Positions 44,190 through 52,858 are shown, counted from the stretch's first letter. The stretch: 64,000 nt of DNA from Leifsonia shinshuensis (GCF_031456835.1 NZ_JAVDVK010000001.1:1550001-1614000); one strand, 5' to 3'. The notes: generated by a model from the letters alone, not told the origin. Numbers and translations are program-made.

Positions 44190-45311
44190 TCAGCTGGCGG
44201 CCCGGCGACGGCGCAGGACGGCGTCCAGATCCATGCTCCCGGTATCCACGTCGTCGAGCACGCCCATGCTCGCGTACCGGCTCGGGACGGGCTCCGGCGC
44301 GACCGCGACGGGCGCGGCGGCGACCGGTGAACCAGCCACCGCGACCGGCGCGACCGGCGCGACACCGACAGGTGCCACAGCCGCCGGAGCAGCCGCCACC
44401 ACCCGCAACGGAACCGGCTGCGGCGCCGGCGGGGCGACCTCCGCCGCCTTCCGGTCGAACTCCGCACGGGCCGCGGCCCGCCGCAGCTCGGCCGCCGCAT
44501 CCACCGAGGCCATGGCCGCCGCGGCGACCGTTCCCGGCGACAGGTGCAGCGGCTTCGGCAGCGGGCGCGGCGTCCAGCTCTGCTTGAGGCGCTCCTGCAC
44601 CGGCAGGTCGTGCTGGGCGTCGTCGTACAGCTCGGGCGCGATCGGCGACGTGCGCACGAGCGGCTGAGCGGAGGCGACGGGACGCTGCGGGCGCGCCAGG
44701 CGACCGAGCATCCAGCCGGAGAGCACCACGGCGCCGGCGGAGGCGACCGCGAGCAGCCACGCGCCGGTCTCGAACAGCACGACGGCGCCGCTGACGAAGC
44801 CGGTCAGCCCGGCGACGAGCACGAGGGTGCAGATGGCCCGCGCGCGGCGCACGCGTCGCCGGCGCTGGGGAGACATGGGGATGGTGGTGGCCGCGTTCGC
44901 CATCGCTCGGGCCCGCTGGGCCGCTGCCGCCCGGGCGGCGCGCTCCATGGCGATCGCCTCGGCGGCGGCGCGTTCGGCCTCCTCGGCCGCGCGGCGCCGC
45001 TCCTCCGCGATCGCCTGCTCGCGGCGGGCGTGCGCGGCGGCCTCGGCGCGTGCCGCAGCGAGGGACTTCTGCTCGGCCCGGCGCAGGATGCGCTGCTGCT
45101 CCGCGACCGTCCGCGCGGTCGCCTCCATGCGCACCTCGTCCGGCAGCTCGCTGGTCTCGGCGAGGATGCGCAGGGTCTGCTGCAGCCGCACCGCGTTGCG
45201 CTCCGTCGCGATGTACTCGCGGCGGCGCAGCCACACCGGGACGAGATAGGCCAGCCAGAGAGCGGCCGCGAGCGCGACGACGACCCCACCGCCCATCACA
45301 TCCCCGTTCAT
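44190..45311 (-). CDS. SepX/GlpR-type divisome membrane protein
   Basis: A 373-residue protein with an N-terminal membrane helix (about 8-27) followed by V-W-L-R-R-R-E-Y, a long Ala/Glu/Arg-rich coiled coil (about 40-145), two more hydrophobic helices (about 160-178 and 182-200) and a Pro/Ala/Val-rich tail ending L-D-A-V-L-R-R-R-R-A. This layout and the neighbours rimJ-galU-5-FTHF ligase match the actinobacterial SepX (Streptomyces) and GlpR (Corynebacterium) division proteins. The glp (moeA-like) partner gene expected here is absent. The assignment rests on layout and gene order. Confidence 0.7.
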   Translation of the reverse strand: MNGDVMGGGVVVALAAALWLAYLVPVWLRRREYIATERNAVRLQQTLRILAETSELPDEVRMEATARTVAEQQRILRRAEQKSLAAARAEAAAHARREQAIAEERRRAAEEAERAAAEAIAMERAARAAAAQRARAMANAATTIPMSPQRRRRVRRARAICTLVLVAGLTGFVSGAVVLFETGAWLLAVASAGAVVLSGWMLGRLARPQRPVASAQPLVRTSPIAPELYDDAQHDLPVQERLKQSWTPRPLPKPLHLSPGTVAAAAMASVDAAAELRRAAARAEFDRKAAEVAPPAPQPVPLRVVAAAPAAVAPVGVAPVAPVAVAGSPVAAAPVAVAPEPVPSRYASMGVLDDVDTGSMDLDAVLRRRRAAS

Positions 45312-45317
45312 GCCTCT

Positions 45318-45323
45318 ACGGTA
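45318..45323 (-). promoter_or_regulatory. -10 box TACCGT for leaderless sepX-like gene
   Basis: On the minus strand TACCGT is followed by six bases and the ATG at 45311. Confidence 0.6.
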
Positions 45324-45406
45324 GGGGCGGCGGCCGCCCGCGCCCGGTCAGGCGGAGGGGTGTGTCACGCGATCCAGAGTTCTTTCAGGAGACGCGGCGG
45401 GAGGCT

Positions 45407-46069
45407 TCAGCGGTGCCGTGCCACCGGCAGCGGGATCGCCGCGGCCGCGCGGTCCTCGGCCGGGATGCTCGCGGCATCCGCCGGCACGTTGCCGTCGAGC
45501 CAGCGGCGCAGCACGCCCTGGGTCAGCTCCTCCGACACCAGCCCGAAGCAGAAGTGGTCGCGCCAGTCCCCGTTGATGTGGATGTAGCGGCGCCGCAGCC
45601 CCTCGTAGCGGAAGCCGAGCTTCTCGACCACGCGCAGGCTCGGGCCGTTCTCGGGCCGGATGCAGATCTCCATCCGGTGCAGGCCCAGCTGGTAGAAGCA
45701 GTAGTCGGTCGCCAGCGCCACCGCGGTCGGCGTGATGTTGCGGCCGGCGAACTCCTCCGCGATCCAGTAGCCGATGGTCGCGCTCGACAGGGAGCCGTAG
45801 GCGATCGACGACACGTTCAGCTGGCCGGCGAGCTGGCCGTCCCACTCCACGATGAACGGGAGGCCGTGGCCGGCGCGCGCGTTCCCGAGCAGCGAGCGGA
45901 TGCTCGCCCGCGTGTCGAAGGAGCCCGGCGAGTACGGGCTCGTCGCCTCCCACTGGCGCAGCCAGCCGCGGTTGTCGAGCAGCGAGCGCTCGAGGGCGCG
46001 CGCATCCCGCAAGCGGATGGGGCGCAAGCCCACGCGGCCCTCTGTGAGGGTGGGGACCACGATCGCCAC
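45407..46069 (-). CDS. GNAT acetyltransferase, RimJ-like
   Basis: A 220-residue GNAT protein close to RimJ, the N-terminal acetylase of ribosomal protein S5 in E. coli. Typical stretches are L-T-E-G-R-V-G-L-R-P-I-R-L-R-D at the start, I-G-Y-W-I-A-E-E-F-A-G-R-N-I-T, and N-G-P-S-L-R-V-V-E-K-L-G-F-R-Y-E-G near the acetyl-CoA site. GTG 46069 has a GGAGG site at proper distance, 22 bp after the galU stop, so the two are cotranscribed. Confidence 0.88.
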   Translation of the reverse strand: MAIVVPTLTEGRVGLRPIRLRDARALERSLLDNRGWLRQWEATSPYSPGSFDTRASIRSLLGNARAGHGLPFIVEWDGQLAGQLNVSSIAYGSLSSATIGYWIAEEFAGRNITPTAVALATDYCFYQLGLHRMEICIRPENGPSLRVVEKLGFRYEGLRRRYIHINGDWRDHFCFGLVSEELTQGVLRRWLDGNVPADAASIPAEDRAAAAIPLPVARHR

Positions 46070-46091
46070 GTACTCCTCCTTCGGCCGGCTG

Positions 46092-47069
46092 TCAGAGGTC
46101 CCGGGCGGAGAGCGTCTGGATGGGACCGGTCGGGTCGGCCGGCATCTCCTCGACGATCTCCACGGGCTCGTCCTCCAGGCCGGACGCGAAGTCGCGCAGC
46201 CACGGGCGCAGCTCGGGGCCGAGGTCCTCGCGGTCGACGGCGAGCTGCACGATCGCCTTGATGTAGTCGAGCCGGTCGCCGGTGTCGTAGCGGCGGCCGC
46301 GGAAGACGACGCCGTAGACGCCGCCGGTCCAGTCCGGGGCCTCGGCCATCGACTGCAGCGCATCCGTCAGCTGGATCTCGCCGCCGCGTCCGGGCTCCGT
46401 GCGCTCCAGCACGTCGAAGACCTCCGGGCGCAGGATGTAGCGGCCGATGATCGCGTAGTTGGAGGGCGCGTGCTCCTTGTCCGGCTTCTCGACCAGGCCG
46501 GTGATCCGGACCACGTCGTCCTCGTCGGTCTCCTCGACGGCAGCGGCGCCGTAGAGGTGGATGGAGTCGGGGTCGACCTCGAGCAGGGCGACGACGGTCG
46601 CGTGCCGCTGGGCCTGGACGGTCAGCATCCGCTTGAGGAGGTCGTCGCGCGCGTCGATGATGTCGTCGCCGAGCAGCACGGCGAAGGGCTCGCGGCCGAC
46701 GTGCATCTTGGCGCGCAGCACCGCGTGGCCGAGACCCTTCGGGTCGCCCTGGCGCACGTAGTGCATGTCGGCGAGGGCCGTCGAGTACAAGACCTTCTGC
46801 AGGCGCTCGGTGTCGCCCTTCTTGGTCAGCGTCTCCTCGAGCTCGGCGTTGCGGTCGAAGTGGTTCTCGAGGGCGTTCTTGTTGCGGCCGGTGACCATCA
46901 GGACGTCGTGCAGTCCCGCATCCACCGCCTCCTCCACCACGTACTGGATGGCGGGCTTGTCCACGACGGGAAGCATCTCCTTGGGCATCGCCTTGGTCGC
47001 CGGGAGGAACCGGGTACCGAGGCCGGCTGCCGGGATCACTGCTTTCGTAACGCGGTCGTGATTAGCCAT
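46092..47069 (-). CDS. galU: UTP--glucose-1-phosphate uridylyltransferase
   Basis: A 325-residue GalU that makes UDP-glucose for cell-wall and exopolysaccharide synthesis. The nucleotide-binding motif A-A-G-L-G-T-R-F-L-P-A-T-K-A-M-P-K-E follows near the start, then V-D-K-P-A-I-Q-Y and V-L-L-G-D-D. It is the first gene of the galU-rimJ unit and is divergent from the 5-FTHF cyclo-ligase gene. Confidence 0.96.
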   Translation of the reverse strand: MANHDRVTKAVIPAAGLGTRFLPATKAMPKEMLPVVDKPAIQYVVEEAVDAGLHDVLMVTGRNKNALENHFDRNAELEETLTKKGDTERLQKVLYSTALADMHYVRQGDPKGLGHAVLRAKMHVGREPFAVLLGDDIIDARDDLLKRMLTVQAQRHATVVALLEVDPDSIHLYGAAAVEETDEDDVVRITGLVEKPDKEHAPSNYAIIGRYILRPEVFDVLERTEPGRGGEIQLTDALQSMAEAPDWTGGVYGVVFRGRRYDTGDRLDYIKAIVQLAVDREDLGPELRPWLRDFASGLEDEPVEIVEEMPADPTGPIQTLSARDL

Positions 47070-47076
47070 GCCGCCT

Positions 47077-47082
47077 ACAGTA
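47077..47082 (-). promoter_or_regulatory. -10 box TACTGT for leaderless galU
   Basis: On the minus strand TACTGT is followed by seven bases and the ATG at 47069. Confidence 0.55.
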
Positions 47083-47116
47083 TCCGCATTTCAGCGGAGC
47101 ACAGGATGGCATCTCC

Positions 47117-47122
47117 TAGGAT
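47117..47122 (+). promoter_or_regulatory. -10 box TAGGAT for leaderless 5-FTHF cyclo-ligase gene
   Basis: TAGGAT is followed by six bases and the ATG at 47129; it is 35 bp from the galU -10 box on the other strand. Confidence 0.6.
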
Positions 47123-47128
47123 TGCCGT

Positions 47129-47713
47129 ATGGATCCGGACACTGCCGCTCATCGCAAGCGCGCCCTGCGCGCGGAGCTCCGCGAGCGCCGGCAGAACCTC
47201 ACCACGACCGAGCGGCAGACGGCGACAGCAGGGATCACCCGCAACCTCGTCGACCTCGCGACGGACCTCTCCGCCCGCTCCGTCGCCGCGTACCTCTCCA
47301 CCCCGATCGAGCCCGACACGCGACCGTTCCTCAACTGGGCGCACACCCAGGGGATGCGCGTGCTGCTGCCGATCTCGCGCGAGGACGGCCTCCTCGACTG
47401 GACCACCGGCGACGGCGAGACCGAGACGGAGGGCCTGTACGGGCTCCCGGAGCCGGTCGGCGAGCTGCTCGGACCGATCGCGATCAACGACGTCGACCTC
47501 ATCGTCGTCCCGGCCGCCGCCGTCGACGCGACGGGGATGCGGATGGGCTGGGGCCGCGGGTACTTCGACAAGACGCTCGGCAGCATGGAAAAATGTCCCC
47601 CGGTGTACGCGGTGCTGTTCGACGGCGAGCTCGTCGACGAGGTGCCGCGCGAACGCCACGACCAGCCGGTGGACGGCGCGGTCACCCCGAGCCGGATCGT
47701 CCAGTTCACCTGA
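47129..47713 (+). CDS. 5-formyltetrahydrofolate cyclo-ligase
   Basis: A 194-residue MTHFS that converts 5-formyl-THF to 5,10-methenyl-THF with ATP. Signatures: R-A-E-L-R-E-R-R near the N terminus, V-D-L-I-V-V-P-A-A-A-V-D and G-W-G-R-G-Y-F-D-K-T for folate/ATP binding. It starts the plus-strand run MTHFS-FmdB-MscL, a widespread actinobacterial gene order. Confidence 0.95.
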   Translation: MDPDTAAHRKRALRAELRERRQNLTTTERQTATAGITRNLVDLATDLSARSVAAYLSTPIEPDTRPFLNWAHTQGMRVLLPISREDGLLDWTTGDGETETEGLYGLPEPVGELLGPIAINDVDLIVVPAAAVDATGMRMGWGRGYFDKTLGSMEKCPPVYAVLFDGELVDEVPRERHDQPVDGAVTPSRIVQFT

Positions 47714-47758
47714 ACCGCCGATCCACCCGACTCCACCCTGAAGCGCAGCGGAAGAAGA

Positions 47759-48097
47759 ATGCCCACCTACTCCTACTCGTGCCGCGACTGCGGCCACGCC
47801 TTCGACATCCAGCAGGCCTTCACCGACGACGCCCTCACCGTCTGCCCGAACTGCGGCGGATCGCTGCGGAAGGTGTTCGGGACGGTCGGCGTGACGTTCA
47901 ACGGGTCCGGGTTCTACCGGACGGACTCGCGCAGCGGGGGGAAGAAGTCGGACTCGGGGTCGGGGTCGTCGTCGTCCTCCTCGGGCTCGTCATCCTCCGG
48001 TTCGTCCTCCTCGGGCTCCGGCTCGTCCGCTTCGTCCTCGTCCAGCTCCTCCACCTCCTCGAGCCCGTCGACGTCGTCGTCGGGTTCCGCCGCGTAG
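47759..48097 (+). CDS. FmdB-family zinc-ribbon protein
   Basis: A 112-residue protein with an N-terminal zinc ribbon (Y-S-C-R-D-C-G-H ... C-P-N-C-G-G) of the FmdB/CxxC_CxxC_SSSS type and a C-terminal tail made almost only of Ser, Gly and a few Thr (about residues 64-112). The tail is the family's namesake Ser-rich end but longer than usual. Function is unknown; the zinc ribbon was first noted in an amide-inducible regulator. It lies between the cyclo-ligase and mscL genes. Confidence 0.9.
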   Translation: MPTYSYSCRDCGHAFDIQQAFTDDALTVCPNCGGSLRKVFGTVGVTFNGSGFYRTDSRSGGKKSDSGSGSSSSSSGSSSSGSSSSGSGSSASSSSSSSTSSSPSTSSSGSAA

Positions 48098-48113
48098 AAG
48101 GGTCCGTCCGGTC

Positions 48114-48551
48114 ATGCTCAAAGGATTCAAGGAGTTCATCCTCCGCGGCAATGTGATCGACCTCGCGGTCGCGGTCGTCATCGGTGCGGCGTTCACGGCG
48201 GTCGTGACGTCCATCGTCAACAACCTGATCAATCCCCTCATCGGCGCGTTCTTCAAGTCGAGCACCCTGGACAGCGCGATGGTCGTGACCCTGAACGGGT
48301 CGGACATCAAGTTCGGCGCGGTGCTCGGGGCGATCATCAACTTCCTGATCGTCGCGGTCGTCGTCTACTTCGTCTTCGTGTACCCGCTGAACCAGGTCAA
48401 GCAGCGCGCCGAGCGCCTGCGCAAGAAGGGCGTCGTCCAGCCCGACAAGCCGATCACGGAGCTCGACCTCCTCTCCGAGATCCGCGACCTCCTGCAGGCG
48501 CAGCAGTCCCCGCCCCAGCCCACAGGCAAGCACGCCGACCCCCTTACCTGA
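48114..48551 (+). CDS. mscL: Large-conductance mechanosensitive channel
   Basis: A 145-residue MscL. It begins M-L-K-G-F-K-E-F-I-L-R-G-N-V-I-D-L-A-V, continues into TM1 with V-V-I-G-A-A-F-T-A-V-V, a periplasmic loop, TM2 (A-I-I-N-F-L-I-V-A) and a charged C-terminal bundle. It forms a pentameric emergency release valve in hypo-osmotic shock. It sits 16 bp after the FmdB gene in the same unit. Three stem-loops fill the 285-bp gap downstream. Confidence 0.96.
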   Translation: MLKGFKEFILRGNVIDLAVAVVIGAAFTAVVTSIVNNLINPLIGAFFKSSTLDSAMVVTLNGSDIKFGAVLGAIINFLIVAVVVYFVFVYPLNQVKQRAERLRKKGVVQPDKPITELDLLSEIRDLLQAQQSPPQPTGKHADPLT

Positions 48552-48570
48552 CGCCTCCCGCGCGCCTCCG

Positions 48571-48630
48571 ATGAGTCGTGAGTTGTTGCGCGAATCCCGC
48601 GCGAACAGCGACAACAAGTCACCACTCGTG
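48571..48630 (-). repeat. 57-nt palindromic element, copy 5 (inverted)
   Basis: Stem GAGTCGTGA against TCACCACTC (one mismatch), then TTGCGC against GCGACAA with the bulged T. The 16-base loop reads TGTTCGCGCGGGATTC on the minus strand. It lies 20 bp after the mscL stop, 15 kb from the other four copies. Confidence 0.75.
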
Positions 48631-48664
48631 GATGCTCCGTCCCTCCCAAGGGCTTCACCCTCCG

Positions 48665-48722
48665 CGAAGTGCACGTAGATGCGGGCGTCACGCCGCGCGG
48701 GAGCACAACAACGTGCACCTCG
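48665..48722. repeat. GTGCAC-family stem-loop, copy a
   Basis: CGAAGTGCACGT (48665-48676) pairs with ACGTGCACCTCG (48711-48722) at 11 of 12 positions. The interior holds the motif TCACGCCGCGC. Confidence 0.75.
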
Positions 48723-48757
48723 AGGGTGGGATCCCGCCCGCGGGAGCCACGCCCGTT

Positions 48758-48813
48758 GAGGTGCACGTAGGTGCGGGCGACACGCCGCGCAGGTGCGCAA
48801 CAACGTGCACCTC
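48758..48813. repeat. GTGCAC-family stem-loop, copy b
   Basis: GAGGTGCACGT (48758-48768) and ACGTGCACCTC (48803-48813) pair perfectly; inner TGCG pairs with CGCA. The interior GCGACACGCCGC is also the loop of the perfect repeat at 11887. It lies 24 bp before the stop of the convergent 69-aa gene. Confidence 0.8.
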
Positions 48814-48836
48814 GGCGAAACGGCAGGGAGCGCGCG

Positions 48837-49046
48837 CTACCAGTGGGGCGGGACGTCGCGGCGGAGGCGCTCGTCGTTCGAGCCCCAGGCGGGAGCGTCG
48901 TCGGAGTCGGGCGCGGCGCCAGCGGCGCCGGCGGCGCCGGCCGCGGCCGGCTCGTCGCTCGGGGCCACGCGGGGCGCCGGGTCGGTTCCGGGCACGCCGG
49001 GACGCTGCACGCGGCGGTTCCGCCGCCTCCCGGGTGTCTCGCTCAT
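48837..49046 (-). CDS. Hypothetical protein, 69 aa
   Basis: A 69-residue hydrophilic protein: basic start (M-S-E-T-P-G-R-R-R-N-R-R-V-Q-R-P-G), an Ala/Gly-rich low-complexity middle and a distinct end N-D-E-R-L-R-R-D-V-P-P-H-W that looks conserved. It lies 41 bp downstream of the helicase-nuclease gene in the same direction but has its own leaderless promoter. No function can be assigned. Confidence 0.75.
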   Translation of the reverse strand: MSETPGRRRNRRVQRPGVPGTDPAPRVAPSDEPAAAGAAGAAGAAPDSDDAPAWGSNDERLRRDVPPHW

Positions 49047-49053
49047 CGCATCC

Positions 49054-49059
49054 AGCCTA
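49054..49059 (-). promoter_or_regulatory. -10 box TAGGCT for the leaderless 69-aa gene
   Basis: On the minus strand TAGGCT is followed by seven bases and the ATG at 49046. Confidence 0.55.
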
Positions 49060-49087
49060 GAACGGCCGGCCGCGCGCAAGCCAACCG

Positions 49088-52000
49088 CTACGACAGCGTC
49101 GGCAGCGTGATCGGCGCGGTCTCGGCGTCGGGCTCCGCCTTGCCGATGAGTGCCGCGACGCGGCCGGCGACCGCGTCGGGGTCGGCGAACAGCTCGAAGC
49201 TGTGCACGCGGAGGTAGTGCCAGCCGAGGCGGCGCAGCACGTCCGGGCGCAGCCGCAGCGACTCGCGGAGGCTGCCCTTCGACACGTCCTGGTCCGTCTC
49301 GACGACGACCGCGCGGCCCTGGTGCGAGGCGACCAGGGTGAGCTTCCCGCGGTAGCCGAGCTGCACGTCGAGGCCGCGGCGGGCGAGCCGCTTGGCGAGG
49401 TCGAGCACCATTGGGTCCGCGTCCGGGCTGAGGTACTCGGGCGCCGCCGCCTGGATCTGGTCGGCCTCCCCCAGCACCTGCGCGAGCGCGGCGATGCCGT
49501 GGCGCATCCGGGACTCGTCGATGTCCTCCGGCTTGAAGCACGAGACGATGTCCATCCCGCGGCGTCCCCGGGTCATGCCGACCGCGAGCAGGCGGTCGCC
49601 GCCCGGCTCGGCCAGCGCGCCGAAGTTGGAGAGCAGGCGTCCGTGCGGGGTGCGTCCGTAGCCGATGGAGAAGATGACGCGGTCGCGGCTCTGGCCGACC
49701 GACTGGTCGAGGGTCACCACGGTGAACGGCTCCGCGCGCTCGCCCAGGATGAAGTCGGCCAGCTCGGTCCGCTTGGCGAACGCCGCCAGCACGGCCTGGT
49801 TGACGCGCACCGCGTGCCGTTCGCTCGCGGTGATGACCATGAGGGATTCGCGCGGCCGCTCGGTCGCGTGCGCGAGCACCAGCTCGACCACCTTGGCGAC
49901 CTCGGCGTCCGTCGACTCGACGGCGCCCGTGTCGCTGTCGGGCATGCCCTGGCCGCCGGTCACGTAGTGCAGCGCGAGGCTGCCGTGACCGAGATAGGTC
50001 CCCGCCCACGGGAGGGAGTCGATCATGCCGCCGTAGAAGCGGCGGTTGACGAGCTCGGCGAGGTCTTCGCCGCCCGCGCGGTAGCTGCGGCTGAGCGTGT
50101 ACACCGGGAGCAGCTCGGAGAGCCGGCTGAGCGCGGAGTCCGCGTGCAGCGCATCCACGTCGACGTCCTCGACCGTCGTGCCGTACTCGTGCACGCCGAT
50201 GTCGAAGCGCGACGGAGTCTGCGTCACCGGGTCGCCGAAGGCGACGACCTGCTTCGCGCGGCGGATGACGGGGACGTTCTCGGCGAGGCTCGACGCTCCC
50301 GCGTCCACCAGCAGCACCGCGTCGAAGCCGACCTCGCGGCCGATCGACGGGACCTCGTAGGGCGAGATCAGCCACACCGGCGCCAGCGGGCGCGCCAGGT
50401 GCGGCGCCGCCTCGTTGAGGGTGGTGGCGGTCGGGATGCTCGACTTCAGCAGGCGCTTCAGCGCGGCCGCCTCGTCGGGCCAGTCGACGATGCCGATCTT
50501 CCAGGTCTCGGCGAGCATCCACGCGAGCTGCTTGCCCGTCGCGGAGGCGTGCGCCTCATCCACCAGCCGGAAATCCGCCTCCAGCCGGTCGAGCACACCC
50601 GTGTTGGCGCTGAGCAGAGCGCGGTCCGAGGCGAGCAGCGACTCGAGCACGGACTGCCACCAGGCGAGCTCCAGCTCGGCGCTGACCTGGCTCTCGGGCA
50701 CGTGGCGGATGGAGAGGTCGGAGATCAGCGGGTCCAGCTCCAGATCGCGCAGCTGGGTGAGCAGCGCGGTGCGCTCCTGCAGGTTGGCCAGCACCTCGGA
50801 CTCGGCTGCGAGGCCCGCGACCTGGCGGGTCAGCTCCTCCACCGGCAGTGCGGCGAGTGACTGCGGCGTGCCGGTGCGGCGCAGCGGGATGTCGAGGCGC
50901 GCCAGGTCTTCGGCGACGCGCTGGTAGGCGACTTGCACGTCCGCGATGCCGACCGGCACCTCCGGGACGACGCCGGCGACGGCGAAGCGGTTCCACAGGA
51001 TGCGCTGCTGCTGGATGCGCCGCAGGCTCTCGTTGAGGTCGGTCACGTGCACGCCCGGGCGCACGTACTCGAGCGCGTGCTTGCGCAGGCGGCGACGGTT
51101 GGCGCTCGACATCGACGGCGACTCGCGACGGGATGCGGTGGCCGCGATCAGCTCGGTGAGCGACCGGTCGAACACCGACGGAGTGAACTTGTCGAGCGTC
51201 TCGCGGATGTCGAGCAGCAGCCGCAGGTACACGCCCAGCTCGGCGATGGACGCGAACGGGCGCATCCGGGTCTGGCCGATGAGCGCCTGCGCGCGGTCGA
51301 TCAGGCGCGGCAGCTCTGCGCGGTTCAGCTTCTTGGCGAGCTCGTGGGCCGCCTTGCCCTCCTCCGTGGTGGTGAAGGAGGCGCCGTACCAGGGCGAGTC
51401 GTTGGGGCCGTAGCGGAACTCCCCCAGCCGGGCGGCGCGGATCAGCGCGTCGGCGGACGCGTCGCGGTCGCGTGCGAGCGCCTCGATGGCGTGGCGGCCG
51501 AGACGGGCGGTGGTGGACGGCGGCGACGGCAGCAGCGACAGGCGCGACAGCTCGCGCAGCGCATCCAGCACCGACACCCGGAGCACGGGGTCGCGGCGGG
51601 TGAGGGCGGCGCGGTAGTCGACGAGCACCTTGCGGAGCCGCACCAGCGCCTCGTCGACGTCCGTGACCTTGGGCTGCGTCGCCTTCTCGTTGCGGGCGAT
51701 CGACTGCACGAGGTCGCGGCGCAGGGTGCGCGGGGTGACCGCGAGTCCGGGCAGCCCGGCCTTGGTCAGCCGCTGCGCGATGTCGTCGAGGCTGGAGCGG
51801 CGCGGGCTCACCACGAGCACGCGCTTGTGCTGCGACACCAGGGCGCCGATCGCGTTGACGATCGTCTGCGTGCCGCCGGTGCCCGGGAGGGTCTTCACGA
51901 CGAGCGAGTTGCCCGCGGCGATCTGGGCGACCACGTTCTCCTGCGTCTCGTCGGCGTCGAGCAGCAGGGTGTCGGTCGCGGGCGGGCGCTCGTCCTGGCG

Positions 52001-52846
52001 GATGGGCTCCACCGGGTTGAACGCGCCCTCGACGGTGGTGCGCGCGGTCGGGTTGCCGGCCAGCGCATCCAGCAGCACGGTGTCGAGGTCGCGGGCCTCC
52101 TCGCTCAGCGCGGGGGCGACATCCGCGAAGGACGAGGCCACCAGGCGCGGCTGCACGTTGAACCACGGCAGGTGCGAGGTGAGTCCGCGCAGCCGGTCGA
52201 TCACCGGCTGCGGCTTGAAGACCCCGTTGGACACGGCGAGCGCCACGAACGCGTCGGCGTCGAGCGTGATCTGGAACTGCTCGTTGAGTGCGCGCGCGAG
52301 CTCGGGGTTGAGGAACGTCTGCCCCTTGAGCTTCAGCTCGAAGTCGCGGCCGTAGCGGCGGATGGCGAGCGGACGCAGCAGGATCGGCGCGAAGTACTCC
52401 TCGGCGCCGTGCCGCCACTGAGCCAGCCCGATCGCCAGGTGCACCGACTCGATGCCGCGCACCGAGCGCAGCTCGATGCCCTTCTGGGTGATCGCGTTCG
52501 CGGCGGCGCGGGCGGTGCGCAGCGCGAGCTCGTCGCGGATGAGGCTCGACAGCAGCGTGCTCTGGCCGGTGATGAACTGCGGAAGGCCGCCGGGATGCGT
52601 GGTGCTCAGCTCGATGCGGGTGCGCGGACTGTCCTCGAAGTGGAGCAGCGGGGAGTCGCCCCCGATCGCCGCGATCTCCTCCCGCCAGCGCCGCCACACC
52701 GGCTCGGCGATGTTGCCGGCCACGAGGGCCGGGTCGCCGAGGCTGAGGGCGTGCGGGGAGGTCGTCGTGCGCGGGTTCAGGGCGTCGTCGTCTGCGATGT
52801 CCGACGTCGCGTCGTCATCGTCGGTCTTCCTGTCCAGTCGCCACAC
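49088..52846 (-). CDS. SF1-like helicase with degenerate Walker A and C-terminal MTES_1575-type nuclease fold
   Basis: A 1252-residue protein with the layout of large superfamily 1 helicase-nucleases. The Walker A region reads L-P-G-T-G-G-T-Q-T (residues 320-328), with Gly325 in place of the essential Lys, and the Walker B-like strand V-L-L-V-D-A-G-A-S-S lacks the usual D-E. Late helicase motifs (V-V-T-L-D-Q-S-V-G-Q-S-R-D and L-L-A-V-G-M-T-R-G-R-R) remain. The C terminus (about 1160-1240) has the Vsr-like fold: G-Y-R-G-K-L-T-L-V-A-S ... V-V-V-E-T-D, with weak catalytic residues, then G-W-H-Y-L-R-V-H-S. ATP hydrolysis is doubtful; a structural or DNA-sensing role is possible. Leaderless GTG start. 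Confidence 0.85.
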   Translation of the reverse strand: MWRLDRKTDDDDATSDIADDDALNPRTTTSPHALSLGDPALVAGNIAEPVWRRWREEIAAIGGDSPLLHFEDSPRTRIELSTTHPGGLPQFITGQSTLLSSLIRDELALRTARAAANAITQKGIELRSVRGIESVHLAIGLAQWRHGAEEYFAPILLRPLAIRRYGRDFELKLKGQTFLNPELARALNEQFQITLDADAFVALAVSNGVFKPQPVIDRLRGLTSHLPWFNVQPRLVASSFADVAPALSEEARDLDTVLLDALAGNPTARTTVEGAFNPVEPIRQDERPPATDTLLLDADETQENVVAQIAAGNSLVVKTLPGTGGTQTIVNAIGALVSQHKRVLVVSPRRSSLDDIAQRLTKAGLPGLAVTPRTLRRDLVQSIARNEKATQPKVTDVDEALVRLRKVLVDYRAALTRRDPVLRVSVLDALRELSRLSLLPSPPSTTARLGRHAIEALARDRDASADALIRAARLGEFRYGPNDSPWYGASFTTTEEGKAAHELAKKLNRAELPRLIDRAQALIGQTRMRPFASIAELGVYLRLLLDIRETLDKFTPSVFDRSLTELIAATASRRESPSMSSANRRRLRKHALEYVRPGVHVTDLNESLRRIQQQRILWNRFAVAGVVPEVPVGIADVQVAYQRVAEDLARLDIPLRRTGTPQSLAALPVEELTRQVAGLAAESEVLANLQERTALLTQLRDLELDPLISDLSIRHVPESQVSAELELAWWQSVLESLLASDRALLSANTGVLDRLEADFRLVDEAHASATGKQLAWMLAETWKIGIVDWPDEAAALKRLLKSSIPTATTLNEAAPHLARPLAPVWLISPYEVPSIGREVGFDAVLLVDAGASSLAENVPVIRRAKQVVAFGDPVTQTPSRFDIGVHEYGTTVEDVDVDALHADSALSRLSELLPVYTLSRSYRAGGEDLAELVNRRFYGGMIDSLPWAGTYLGHGSLALHYVTGGQGMPDSDTGAVESTDAEVAKVVELVLAHATERPRESLMVITASERHAVRVNQAVLAAFAKRTELADFILGERAEPFTVVTLDQSVGQSRDRVIFSIGYGRTPHGRLLSNFGALAEPGGDRLLAVGMTRGRRGMDIVSCFKPEDIDESRMRHGIAALAQVLGEADQIQAAAPEYLSPDADPMVLDLAKRLARRGLDVQLGYRGKLTLVASHQGRAVVVETDQDVSKGSLRESLRLRPDVLRRLGWHYLRVHSFELFADPDAVAGRVAALIGKAEPDAETAPITLPTLS

Positions 52847-52852
52847 ACGGAC

Positions 52853-52858
52853 ACCCTA
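52853..52858 (-). promoter_or_regulatory. -10 box TAGGGT for leaderless helicase-nuclease gene
   Basis: On the minus strand TAGGGT is followed by six bases and the GTG at 52846. Confidence 0.6.
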
